DNA of 64,000 bases from Palaemon carinicauda (GCF_036898095.1 NC_090750.1:92684669-92748668), one strand, 5' to 3'; shown: positions 52,550 through 62,362, counted from the stretch's first letter. The notes: a model not told the origin generated them from the sequence alone. Numbers and translations are program-made.

Positions 52550-55500
52550 GACCTGCAAAATCTATATGCACTCTTTGCCATGGATACCTGGGCAACTCCC
52601 ACGGGTGCATTCTAGCAAATTGAGGATTGTTTTGTTGCATAACACAATTCATACAATTCCTTATATAACATTCCACATCTTTATCTACACCTGGCCACCA
52701 TACAAAAGTTCTTGCAATTGACTTTGATCTTACAATACCTTGGTGATCAGCATGTATTTCAGACAAAACCTTATTTCTCAGTGAATTAGGAATAACTACC
52801 CTGGAACCTCTCATCACTATTCCTTGTGTCACACTCAGTTCATACCATATATCCTTATACGGTTTACAATTTTCCTCCTTTCCACATAAGTCCCTACCTG
52901 TCATTAAACTCTCCAAAACCTTACTAAGTACTGGGTCTTGCTTGGTACTGTGTGCTACATCTTTTGCAGTTATTGGTACATTACATACTGAAATTAACAG
53001 AACACTGTCATCATACTCTTCTGGAGCTTTGTCTACGGGTAATCTGGATAAAGCATCTGCATTACCCATATTTGATGTTGGACGGTATTCTATATCATAG
53101 TGGTACGCTGCTAACGTAACTGCCCAACGTTGTAGTCTTGCAGCTACCAACGTAGGTAAACTTGCTTTTGGACCCAATATTGCTAATAAAGGTTTATGAT
53201 CTGTAACAAGTGTGAACTTTTTCCTACCATAAAGATACATATGGAATTTTTTAACTCCATAAACTAATGCTAAACCTTCCTTTTCTATTTGAGAGTAATT
53301 TCTTTCTGCCTTGTTCAATACTCTAGAAGTGAATGCAATTGGTTTTTCTGTTCCATCTGGCATTACATGAGATAATACTGCACCTAGACCTATGTTTGAT
53401 GCATCACAAACTAATTTAACTGGTAAATCCATTCGATAATGTACTAAGAATGTAGGTGATGTTATTTCCTGCTTGATTCTTTCAAAAGATTCCTGACACT
53501 CTTTTGTCCACTTCCATTCTACACCCTTATTCAACAGATTATACAATGGATGTGCAATTATAGACAAATTCTGAATGAAATTCCCATAAAATGTTACTAA
53601 ACCTAGAAATGATTGTAATTCCTTAACATTTTCTGGCACTTTTGTTGATTGTACAGCTTTAATCTTCTCTTTAGTTTTGTGAATACCCTTGCCATTTATT
53701 ACAAAACCTAAGTATTCCACTGAATCAACTTCTAAAATACATTTGTTCTTATTTACTCTAATATTATGTTCCTTCAACTTCTTCAGAACTGTTCGCAATC
53801 TCTCTCTATGTTCTCTTGTGTCTTTACCCGCAATTAAAATATCATCTATAAAAATGAATACTCCTTGCATTCCTGAAAAAATCTTATCCATAGTTTGTTG
53901 CCATATAGCTGGACTACTTGCAACTCCATAAGGTAATCTCTTTGGCCTAAACAAACCTAAGGATGTATTTACTGTACATAATTCTTGTGAAGTTTCATCC
54001 ATGGGAAGCTGTTGAAATGCTTGTCTTAAATCTAATTTAGAAAAAACACTGCATCCTGACATAGTTGCAAACATGTCTTTCGGATTTGGTAAGGGATGTT
54101 GAGCTACTTGCAGTTGTGGATTTAACGTTACTTTGTAATCTCCACACAACCTAACCTGTCCACTTTCCTTCACAATAGGAACTAATGGTGTAGCCCAATC
54201 TGAATATGTGACCTTTTCCCAAGAACCTTCACTTTCTAATCTCTTGATTTCTGTTTCAACTGCACTTTTCAATGCATATGGTACTGGTCTCGGAGCAAAA
54301 AATCTAGGAGAACTGTCAGGTTTCAAAACTAAAATTGCCTTTGCGTTCTTTACTGTACCTATTTTATCTTCAAATACGTCTTGAAACTCTGATAGGATAT
54401 CATTCATAGACATTTCATTTTTGTTTTCATCTTGTCTACCTGCAACCTTCAAAATACTAGGCCAATCTAACTTCAAATACTGTAGCCAATCTAAACCTAG
54501 CAAAGTTTGTCCATTACCTTTTACTACTGTTAATGGCATTCTCTCTAATTTCTGTTCTTTGTACTGTACTTCTACGTTCGAAACACCTATTACCTGAATA
54601 TCAAAACCATTATAACTTTTCAAAACTCTATTTGTACCTTCTAATAACAAATTAGGAATGCCTTTAGCCATTTTCTCAGACATAATTGATACATCGGCTG
54701 CTGTGTCAACTTGCATCAAAATTGGTTTACCATTTATGATTACTTCTACCATGATATGTTTCTTTGCACCTTTATTGACTGAATTTATGTGAAACGCAAA
54801 ATCAGTTTCTGAACTAACCTGATTATCATGAACATTTTCCTCATTATTCTCTTGACCCATAGTATCAACTGTAGCATTTATTTTCTTTGCGTACTGTTTA
54901 GGAAATCTACAAGCAGTTGCAAAATGACCTAGCTTTCTGCAATTCTGGCATGTCTGTCCAGTAGCAGGGCATTTCTTTGCTTCGTATGCAAGATGATCAG
55001 TTTTACCACACCTAAAACACTTGGGTTTTTCCTGTTGTTTCTGTGTATAAGCCTGATTCTGATATTTATGAACATTAGTGTTAGGCACTTTTCTATGACT
55101 AGGCTTTGTCATATTTCTTCTCTGATTCTCATTGGTTTTCCACTTAGAACCTATTGTATTAATTTTAGAATTTTCCATTCTATTGCTTGTAGAACTACCT
55201 ATTATGTGACTTTGTCTATTTGATGTTTCTAAAGCTCTGCCTGTTATCAATACCTTTTCTAATGTTAAATCTTTATCTTGCAATAATTTCTTTCTTAGCT
55301 CTTCTGATGTGCAATGTGCAATTACTTGATCTATGATAACATTCTCTAACTCTAGAAATTCACATGAAACAGCTAAATTCTTTAGTCTAGTCACAAATGC
55401 ATCTAAACTTTCATTTTCTTTCTGATAAGCTTGCGCTGAAAACTGGTATCTTTCAAAAAATTTATTGACTTGAGGAGCAAAATATGTGGTAAGAGCCTTA

Positions 55501-55727
55501 ATTGCAGCTTCACTTGTGTCATCTGTAGGCTGCAAAGTCTTAAACACTTCCCGAACTTCCCTACCTGCTGTATGAAGTAATAATGCCTTCTTTTGTGCAT
55601 CCTTCATGTTCCCTAATGCTTCTAAATAAATCTTAAATTCCTCACACCACTGTTGCCATCGTGTTGCAACAGAATTAGGCTCAGCAGTGACGCTGAAAGC
55701 TTGAGGTGCTTCGATGTTAAAAGGCAT
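52542..55727 (-). CDS. Gag-pol polyprotein (gag, protease, RT, RNase H, start of integrase)
   Basis: A single 1,061-residue frame begins MPFNIEAPQAF just downstream of the leader. Residues about 1-235 are gag-like. Two zinc knuckles follow: C237/C240/H245/C253 (CX2CX4HX7C, unusually long) and C260/C263/H268/C273 (canonical CX2CX4HX4C). The aspartic protease has D341 in DTAADVS, where most families have DTG or DSG, and LLGLDWL at about 409-415. Reverse transcriptase shows KLDLRQAF near 564-571 and the catalytic FIDD at 626-629. RNase H shows D775 (CDAS), E817, D843 (TDHK) and D891 (NADALSR). The integrase zinc domain has H992/H995 with C1025/C1028 and WWPG. The first DDE Asp is D1056 in HIDFAG, five residues before the stop. 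Gag and pol are fused with no frameshift between them. These enzymes copy the element's RNA into DNA and insert it. Confidence 0.95.
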   Translation of the reverse strand: MPFNIEAPQAFSVTAEPNSVATRWQQWCEEFKIYLEALGNMKDAQKKALLLHTAGREVREVFKTLQPTDDTSEAAIKALTTYFAPQVNKFFERYQFSAQAYQKENESLDAFVTRLKNLAVSCEFLELENVIIDQVIAHCTSEELRKKLLQDKDLTLEKVLITGRALETSNRQSHIIGSSTSNRMENSKINTIGSKWKTNENQRRNMTKPSHRKVPNTNVHKYQNQAYTQKQQEKPKCFRCGKTDHLAYEAKKCPATGQTCQNCRKLGHFATACRFPKQYAKKINATVDTMGQENNEENVHDNQVSSETDFAFHINSVNKGAKKHIMVEVIINGKPILMQVDTAADVSIMSEKMAKGIPNLLLEGTNRVLKSYNGFDIQVIGVSNVEVQYKEQKLERMPLTVVKGNGQTLLGLDWLQYLKLDWPSILKVAGRQDENKNEMSMNDILSEFQDVFEDKIGTVKNAKAILVLKPDSSPRFFAPRPVPYALKSAVETEIKRLESEGSWEKVTYSDWATPLVPIVKESGQVRLCGDYKVTLNPQLQVAQHPLPNPKDMFATMSGCSVFSKLDLRQAFQQLPMDETSQELCTVNTSLGLFRPKRLPYGVASSPAIWQQTMDKIFSGMQGVFIFIDDILIAGKDTREHRERLRTVLKKLKEHNIRVNKNKCILEVDSVEYLGFVINGKGIHKTKEKIKAVQSTKVPENVKELQSFLGLVTFYGNFIQNLSIIAHPLYNLLNKGVEWKWTKECQESFERIKQEITSPTFLVHYRMDLPVKLVCDASNIGLGAVLSHVMPDGTEKPIAFTSRVLNKAERNYSQIEKEGLALVYGVKKFHMYLYGRKKFTLVTDHKPLLAILGPKASLPTLVAARLQRWAVTLAAYHYDIEYRPTSNMGNADALSRLPVDKAPEEYDDSVLLISVCNVPITAKDVAHSTKQDPVLSKVLESLMTGRDLCGKEENCKPYKDIWYELSVTQGIVMRGSRVVIPNSLRNKVLSEIHADHQGIVRSKSIARTFVWWPGVDKDVECYIRNCMNCVMQQNNPQFARMHPWELPRYPWQRVHIDFAGLF

Positions 55728-55983
55728 TTTGTTTGCTTACCTTGTGGTAGGTTAAGTTGCAGTCACAAGTATACTTCCTACCTACCCAACTTAAAATTTC
55801 ACCCTTTTGTGTATTTGATGAAATTCCTATTCTGCTGCTGGTAAAATCTTCATTGGGCGATTTTACTCTTGATTTCTAATGTAAGAACGGAACTTCTCTT
55901 GTGCTGGCCGTCTTTGTACAAAGGCTCCAATGCTTCTCCCTGCTTGCTTCTCCCTGCTTGTCCGTCGTCCTTTACGTCGCCAC
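55728..55983 (-). other. 5' leader of the retrotransposon
   Basis: This is the untranslated stretch between the 5' LTR and the gag start codon, about 256 bp. It contains no long frame on the coding strand. It includes the primer-binding region at its right edge and a local CTTCTCCCTGCTTG duplication (about 55,933-55,959 on the + strand). A packaging signal would be expected here in such elements, but I cannot identify one. Confidence 0.75.
55965..55982 (-). promoter_or_regulatory. Putative tRNA primer-binding site
   Basis: One base inside the 5' LTR the coding strand reads TGGCGACGTAAAGGACGA. Primer-binding sites begin with TGG, which pairs with the CCA end of a tRNA. I cannot assign the primer tRNA: the first seven bases (TGGCGAC) recall the arginine-tRNA sites of some insect elements, but the rest does not obviously match. 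Confidence 0.6.
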
Positions 55984-56467
55984 TGTGGGTTTTTGTACTT
56001 TGGTAGGAAGTTCTATTAACCATAATAATTACCTGGAACAGAGATGTATGATCATTAGTAATTATTTCTCAGCTGATCCCATCTCGTCGATATCTGCTTG
56101 ATGGATAATAATACGTTGGTATTAATAAAATACGTCTTTAATGTATAAAAGACTACATTATGAACTTCACTTTGTGACAGCTGACTCTCAAGTGTATATG
56201 GAGCGTCTTACACAAATCTCACAAACCAAAACATTGCTAAACAAAAGAGCATCGCTCTGAAAAGACTTAAATCCTACTCCAGCATAAATCATAAAGAATC
56301 CTATCTTATCTGAGGTATCCAACAATTGTTTGAATCCTAATACCAAAACAAATCATTACTCTTACGATCAAAGCATAACATGTCTTATTCATGCAATATG
56401 ATGCAATGTTGCGCAATACCTGAAACACTTGAAATAACATAGTACATTGTTACAATAATACATAACA
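55984..56467 (-). repeat. 5' LTR (right on the + strand)
   Basis: This 484-bp repeat starts TGTGGG and ends TAACA on the + strand, equal in length to the left LTR and 3 substitutions different. In the element's orientation it should contain the promoter. No clear TATA box is visible on the - strand; the clean TATAAAAG (56,144-56,151) is on the + strand. Confidence 0.95.
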
Positions 56468-56472
56468 GTCCT
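56468..56472. repeat. Target-site duplication, right copy
   Basis: GTCCT directly follows the terminal CA of the right LTR and is then followed by TAACTGGTGAACG, the normal continuation of the satellite unit. It matches the left copy exactly. Confidence 0.93.
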
Positions 56473-59400
56473 TAACTGGTGAACGCCGGGCTGGGGTTCG
56501 AGTCCTGTTCAAATGGTGAAATGAACAATTAGTTTCGTATAGATAGTAGTTTTTTGGTGGCTGATGCGGTGACATCCTTGACTGGTGAACACCGGGCTGG
56601 GGTTCGAGTCCTGTTTAAATGGTGAATTGAACAATTAGTTTCGTATAGATAGTAGTTTTTTGGTGGCTGATGCGGTGACGTCCTTGACTGGTGAACGCCG
56701 GGCTGGGGTTTGAGTCCTGTTCAAATCGTGAAATGAACAATTAGTTTCGTATAGTAGTTTTTTGATGGCTCATGCGGTGACGTCCTTGACTGGTGAACGC
56801 CAGGCTGGGGTTCGTGTCCTGTTCAAATGGTGAAATGAACAATTACTTTCGTATAGATAGTAGTTTTGTGGTGGCTGATGCGGTGACGTCCTTGACTGGT
56901 GAACGCCAGGCTAGGGTTCGAGTCCTGTTCAAATGGTGAAATGAACAATTAGTTTCGTATAGATAGTAGTTTTGTGGTGGCTGATGCGGTGACGTCCTTG
57001 ACTGGTGAACGCCAGGCTGGGGTTCGAGTCCTGTTCAAATGGTGAAATGAACAATTAATTTCGTATAGATAGTAGTTTTGTGGTGGCTGATGCGGTGTCG
57101 TCCTTGACTAGTGAACGCCAGGCTGGGGTTCAAGTCCTGTTCAAATGGTGAAATGAACAATCAGTTTCGTATAGATGGTAGTTTTGTGGTGGCTGATGCG
57201 GTGACTTCCTTGACTGGTGAACGCGAGGCTGGGGTTCGAGTCCTGTTCAAATGGTGAAATGAACAATTAGTTTCGTATAGATTGTAGTTTTGTGGTGGCT
57301 GATGCGGTGACGTCCTTGACTGGTGAACGACAGGCTGGGGTTCGAGTCCTGTTCAAATGGTGAAAAAAACAATCAGTTTCGTATAGATAGTAGTTTTGTG
57401 GTGGCTGATGCGGTGACGTCCTTGACTGGTGAACGCCAGGCTGGGGTTCAAGTACTGTTCAAATGGTGAAATGACCAATCAGTTTTGTATAGATAGTAGT
57501 TTTGTGGTGGCTGATGCGGTGAACTCCTTGACTGGTGAAAGCCAGGCTGGGGTTCGAGTCCTGTTCAAATGGTGAAATGAACAATAAGTTTCGTATAGAT
57601 AGTAGTTTTGTGGTGGCTGATGCGGTGACCTCCTTGACTGGTGAACGCCAGGCTGGGGTTCGAGTCCTGTTCAAATGGTGAAATGAACAATTAGTTTCGT
57701 ATAGATAGTAGTTTTGTGGTGGCTCATGCGGTGACGTCCTTGACTGGTTAACTCCAGGCTGGGGTTCGAGTCATGTTCAAATGGTGAATTGAACAATTAG
57801 TTCCGTATAGATAGTAGTTTTGTGGTGGCCGATGCGGTGACGTCCTTGACTAGTGAACGCCGGGCTGGGGTTCGAGTCCTGTTCAAATGGTGAAATGAAC
57901 AATTATTTTCGTAAGATAGTAGTTTTGTGGTGGCTGATGCGGTGACGTCCTTGACTGGTGAACGCCAGGCTGGGGTTCGAGTCCTGTTCAAATGGTGAAA
58001 TGAACAATAAGTTTCGTATAGATAGTAGTTTTGTGGTGGCTGATGCGGTGACGTCCTTGACTGGTGAACGCCAAGCTGTGGTTCGAGTCCTGTTCAAATG
58101 GTGAAATGAACAATAAGTTTCGTATAGATAGTAGTTTTGTGGTGGCTGATGCGTTGACGTCCTTGACTGGTGAACGCCAAGCTGGGGTTCGAGTCATGTT
58201 CAAATGGTGAAATGAACAATAAGTTTCGTAAGATAGTAGTTTTGTGGTGGCTGATGCGGTGACGTCCTTGACTGGTGAACGCCAGGCTGGGGTTCGAGTC
58301 CTGTTCAAATGGTGAAATGAACAATTAGTTTCGTATAGATAGTAGTTTTGTTGTGGCTGATGCGGTGACGTCCTTGACTGGTTAACGCCAGGCTGTGGTT
58401 CGAGTCATGTTCAAATGGTGAAATGAACAATTAGTTGCGTATAGATAGTAGTTTTGTGGTGGCTGATGCGGTGACGTCCTTGACTGGTGAACGCCGGGCT
58501 GGGGTTCGAGTCCTGTTCAAATGGTGAAATGAACAATTAGTTTCGTATAGATAGTAGTTTTGTGGTGGCTGATGTGGTGACGTCCTTGACTGGTGAAAGC
58601 CGGGCTGGGGTTCGAGTCCTGTTCAAATGGTGAAATGAACAATCAGTTTTGTATAGATAGTAGTTTTGTGGTGACTGATGCGGTGACATCCTTGACTGGT
58701 GAACGCCGGGCTGGGGTTCGAGTCCTTTTCAAATGGTGAAATGAACAATCAGTTTCGTAAAGATAGTAGTTTTGTGGTGGCTGATGCGGTGACGTCCTTG
58801 ACTGGTGAAAGCCGGGCTGGGGTTCGAGTCCTCTTCAAATGGTGAAATGAACAATAAGTTTCGTATAGATAGTAGTTTTGTGGTGGCTGATGCGGTGACG
58901 TCCTTGACTGGTGAACGCCGGGCTGGGGTTCGAGTCCTGTTCAAATGGTGAAATGAACTATTAGTTTCGTATAGATAGTAGTTTTGTGGTGGCTGATGCG
59001 GTGACGTCCTTGACTGGTGAACGCCAGGCTGGGGTTTGAGTCCTGTTCAAATGGTGAAATGAACAATTAGTTTCGTATAGATAGTAGTTTTTTGGTGGCC
59101 GATGCGGTGATGTCCTTGACTGGTGAACGCCGGGCTGGGGTTCGAGTCCTGTTTGAATGGTGAAATGAACAATTAGTTTCGTATAGATAGTAGTTTTTTG
59201 GTGGCCAATGCAGTGACGCCCTTGACTGGTGAACGCCGTGCTGGGGTTTGAGTCCTGTTCAAATGGTGAAATGAACAATTAGTTTCGTATAGATAGTAGT
59301 TTTGTGGTGGCTTATGCAGTGACGTCCTTGTTTGGTGAACGCCAGGCTGGGGTTCGAGTCCTGTTCAAATGGTGAAATGAACAATTAGTTTCGTATAGAT

Positions 59401-60003
59401 AGCAGTTTTGTGGTGGCTGATGCGATGACGTCCTTGACTGGTGAACGTCAGGCTGGGGTTCGAGTCCTGTTCAAATGGTGAAATGAACAATTAGTTCCGT
59501 ATAGATAGTAGTTTTGTGGTGGCCGATGCGGTGACGTCCTTGACTAGTGAGCGCCGGGCTGGTGTTTGAGTCCTCTTCAAATAGTGAAATGAACAATTAG
59601 TTTCGTATAGATAGTAGTTTTGTGGTGGCTGATGCGGTGATGTCCTTGACTGGTGAACGCCAGGCTGGGGTTCGAGTCCTGTTCAAATGGTGAAATGAAC
59701 AATTAGTTTCGTATAGATAGTAGTTTTGTGGTGGCTGATGCGGTGATGTCCTTGCCTGGTGAACGCCAGGCTGGGGCTCGAATCCTGTTCAAATGGTGAA
59801 ATGAACAATTAGTTTCGTATAGATAGTAGTTTTCTGGTGGCTGATGCGGTGACGTCCTTGACTGGTGAACGCCAGGCTGGGGTTCGAGTCCTGTTCAAAT
59901 GGTGAAATGAACAATTAGTTTCGTATAGATAGTAGTTTTGTGGTGGCTGATGCGGTGACGTCCTTGACTGGTGAACGCTAGGCTGGGGTTCGAGTCCTGT
60001 TCA
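56468..60003 (+). repeat. 106-bp satellite array, right part (about 33 units)
   Basis: The array resumes in phase right after the retroelement. The first units match the series near 47,150 (TAACTGGTGAACGCCGGG, then GACATCCTTGACTGGTGAACACC, then TTTTTTGATGGCTCATG), so the insertion split a higher-order copy. Substitution level is like that of the right block, and indels are few. Two units have GTAAGATAG in place of GTATAGATAG (57,912 and 58,229). The last full B box lies near 59,987. Confidence 0.95.
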
Positions 60004-60380
60004 GAATCGTTACTTCCTTTGATTGCTGCAACTTCACCATCCTTGTAAGCTGAGGAAAGGGGTTAGGGGAGCCTATAGTTCTATTTGCTGAGTCATCAGC
60101 AACCATTTTTTTGGCCCTTCTTCGTCCTAGGTAATGTCTCTGAATACAAATGCTAGTGAATAACTGAAAAGATACAGAGCAAAATATTAACTGGAAAGAA
60201 ATTATTTTCACACACCAAGGCCCGCCTGAACAGACTTTTAGTGTCTGATGGAGTACGAGAAATAAACCCCTAAAAGTAAAAGTTAAAGTAAGTCTCTAGG
60301 GCATTGTATTGCTTGATAGGGCAATGTCACTGTCCCTTGCCTCGGCCACTCATGAGTTTTTTTGAAAACTTTAAATAAAA
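59936..60380 (+). mobile_element. SINE-like element at the array edge (tRNA-like head plus body, mosaic)
   Basis: The final tRNA-like head (A box at 59,944; B box ending near 59,997) does not continue into the satellite linker. It runs into CAGAATCGTTACTTCC, then GCTGCAACTTCACCATCC, GCTGAGTCATCAGC and, after about 150 bp of other sequence, GTCTCTAGGGCATTG and GGGCAATGTCACTGTCCC. From memory, head and body match a tRNA-derived SINE that is common in decapod crustacean DNA, with a foreign or diverged segment at about 60,131-60,283. It ends near CATGAG followed by T- and A-rich sequence. The family identification is recalled, not searched. The seamless join of head to body is visible directly. 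Confidence 0.65.
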
Positions 60381-61019
60381 ATTCAATAATTTATTGCAAT
60401 GGCAATAATCTAATCAACATATATTCAATAAATTTTTGTGAAGCGCGTAAAGGGGTGATTATTTCTTTAAATTACTAATCTTTTAAGCGAAAATTACGTT
60501 AATTACCAGTGTTACACTATATCATAATGTTTAATAACAATGATTTAATCAAAATATCTTCAATTGATTGTTTTAAAACCTAAAATGTGATAATTATTTC
60601 TTAAAAATACTCGTTTATAAAGAAAAAAAATTTCATTACTAATGTTACATTATGTTATACTATTTCATAATTCATAAGTATACAGTATATTGTAGTGATT
60701 TATATTATACCTTATTATATGAACTATATTATATTACAGTAGAATATCAATACACACAGACAGCATTGTTAATAACATCATGATAAGAAAAATTCAAATT
60801 GACTATCTAGCTTTAATTACGTCTCATCATAACAATATTTTTTTTAATTATCTTTATGATATGTGGAGTTTCTTTTGTTACTAATTATTTTTTTTTCTGC
60901 GAGTTATAATGGAAAAGTATGACACTTCTCCAAAGCATCGGCAAGGCTATAGTATTGCAATATAGACACCTACTGTAATTCAAAATTATATAATTCATAG
61001 TTAAACATTATAAATAGAA
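60381..61019. other. AT-rich non-coding stretch
   Basis: Strongly AT-rich sequence with no frame, RNA gene or clear repeat that I can support. It has many short A and T runs and TATA-like words, as is usual for intergenic DNA. Confidence 0.6.
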
Positions 61020-61307
61020 ACTTCTACCTCTCTCCCTGAATTACCGGAGGCCATTCAGAAAACTTTTACCTTAATTTACTTTACTTCAAGGGCTTCTCTT
61101 CTGATCCGATACAGCAGGGGAACCCTACTCTCTAGAGGACCTTCACAGTCATTTTATCATGTTCCTTCCAAAGCAATCAACATTCCACACTGCATATCGC
61201 TCGTTTATTGTCAAATCAACACTGTCGAATCTTTTGGAGAACAAGAAAGTCTTCAGTTTCCTCTTGAAAGCCTTAATATCTTCAGTCTCTGGGTTGTTTA
61301 GTGGGAG
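61020..61307 (-). mobile_element. 5'-truncated non-LTR retrotransposon tail (coding end plus 3' region)
   Basis: On the - strand, homology begins abruptly near 61,307, runs through the last codons of a reverse-transcriptase-type protein to a stop at 61,149-61,151, and continues as non-coding sequence to about 61,020. Abrupt 5' truncation is typical of LINE copies. From memory the same tail is abundant in decapod genomes. Its exact ends are uncertain. Confidence 0.65.
61149..61307 (-). pseudogene. C-terminal fragment of a LINE reverse-transcriptase protein
   Basis: About 52 codons are open on the - strand to a TGA stop. They include DIKAFKRKLKTFLFSKRF and end with CFGRNMIK. The pattern of a conserved LPL-type motif followed by a basic F-K-K-L-K-F helix is the usual end of Jockey/CR1-like LINE proteins, where it follows LWN-LP. 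Here the sequence upstream of LPL diverges and soon meets a stop, so it is a dead 5'-truncated remnant. A 76-codon + strand frame over the same place is its antisense shadow. Confidence 0.65.
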
Positions 61308-61749
61308 CTGTATTTTCCTTTCCGACAATTACTGTACATTAAGTAAAAGATTTTATTATAAATATTATATGAAAATGTTCATGGAATAGATACGTCCATA
61401 TTCCATGATTTAATAATTCTCACTTACTATTTCTCTCTTCGTTTCGTAAAATATTAATTGCATTGGTAACAGTTCAGTCATTTTGAATTTATTCTTTCAA
61501 ATGCCAATTTAGCAATAAATGATAGTATAAATACTGTAGATAGATAATCAAAGAAAGAAAACAATAGTGTTATCAGCATATTGGGAATCCAGAGGTACGA
61601 AATGAAAATATATAAAAACAAAAATTAAAACTAGAGTATATGAGATGAAACCGTGATTCATTGGAGCATGAGAAATAACTTTTTCAAAAAAGAACAGAAG
61701 CAATTAGAAGAAGAAGGAAGATGCAACTAAAGACTTGAGGTTTTTTTGT

Positions 61750-61752
<3 letters not shown>
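61308..61752. other. AT-rich stretch without recognisable features
   Basis: No convincing frame, RNA gene or tandem repeat. It leads into the dinucleotide repeat through a T-run at about 61,741-61,747. Confidence 0.55.
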
Positions 61753-61835
<83 letters not shown>

Positions 61836-61855
61836 AAGAGAGAGAGAGAGAGAGA
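61753..61855 (+). repeat. (AG)n microsatellite
   Basis: About 103 bp of AG dinucleotides, broken once by GGGAGGAAG near 61,830-61,838. Apparent serine/leucine-rich or arginine/glutamate-rich frames over it are produced by the repeat alone. Long AG tracts are common in decapod genomes, which fits the other hints. Confidence 0.97.
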
Positions 61856-62096
61856 CGCTCCTTCTAAGATCAGGTTTCTCTGTTTTTGGAGAGGTGAAAC
61901 ACCAATCCAATTGTGACCTTGGCTTTCTTCATCCCATGGAAATGGTGACGCGACAATTGGATGGCAGAAAATGGCTGTAGATGTTGTTGATGGTGATGAG
62001 GTCACGCTTTAGGAATCAAAGAAGAAAGTAGATATAGAGGAAAGGCAGTTGAAAGTGGTCAGAGATGTTATTTCATTCCTTTGAGGAGTATCTTTT
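61856..62096. other. Non-coding stretch with an imperfect inverted repeat
   Basis: No gene is recognised. ATCCAATTGT at 61,905-61,914 is mirrored by ACAATTGGAT at 61,953-61,962, a perfect 10-bp inverted repeat around a 38-bp loop. The surrounding GGTGATGAGGTCACGCTTTAG may be part of a dispersed repeat, but I cannot name it. Confidence 0.45.
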
Positions 62097-62362
62097 AGTC
62101 TCCAACAATTCATGTGCCATTTTATTAAGATTAAGGTATTTTTTTATGATCAACTCTCCACAGAAAGGAAGGATCCTTGAAGTCTCCGACAATTCAGGTG
62201 TCATTTTCTTTAAACCAAGATACTTTTTATGATCAACTTTACAAAAAGGAAGGATCCTTTAAGTCTCCAACAGTTCATGTCCCATTTTTATTTAAATCAA
62301 GGTACTTTTTATGATCAACTCTACAGAAAGGAAGGACTCTTCAAGTCCCAGACAATTTGTGT
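62097..62362 (+). repeat. Minisatellite, 81-84-bp unit, about 3.2 copies
   Basis: AGTCTCC(A/G)ACA(A/G)TTCA starts at 62,097, 62,181 and 62,262, with a partial fourth copy (AGTCCCAGACAATTTG) at 62,344. Each copy also contains TTTTTATGATCAACT and AAAGGAAGGA. Copies differ by substitutions and small indels. Confidence 0.85.

Larger units (their letters stand above)
51169..56467 (-). mobile_element. Ty3/gypsy-type LTR retrotransposon nested in the satellite
   Basis: The 5,299-bp element is bounded by two 484-bp LTRs (TG...CA) and a 5-bp target duplication. Read on the - strand it has the 5' LTR (55,984-56,467), a putative primer-binding site, a 256-bp leader, a fused gag-pol frame (protease, reverse transcriptase, RNase H, integrase), a polypurine tract and the 3' LTR (51,169-51,652). 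The order RT-RNase H-integrase is that of Ty3/gypsy (Metaviridae); there is no env-like frame. The LTRs differ at 3 of 484 positions, so insertion is recent. One frameshift in integrase means this copy is probably not autonomous as written. Sequence style resembles K02A2.6/Mag-type elements of invertebrates; this clade assignment is from memory. Confidence 0.96.

Noticed and set aside
51169..56467. Endogenous retrovirus with envelope gene
   Set aside because: There is no third frame between integrase and the 3' LTR: the integrase frame ends about 20 bp before the polypurine tract, leaving no room for env.
59978..60211. 77-codon - strand frame across the array edge
   Set aside because: It overlaps the SINE-like body and the satellite end. 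It has no domain and is better explained by repeat sequence.
61704..62005. Leucine/serine-rich and arginine/glutamate-rich frames
   Set aside because: They come from translating the (AG)n tract on either strand.
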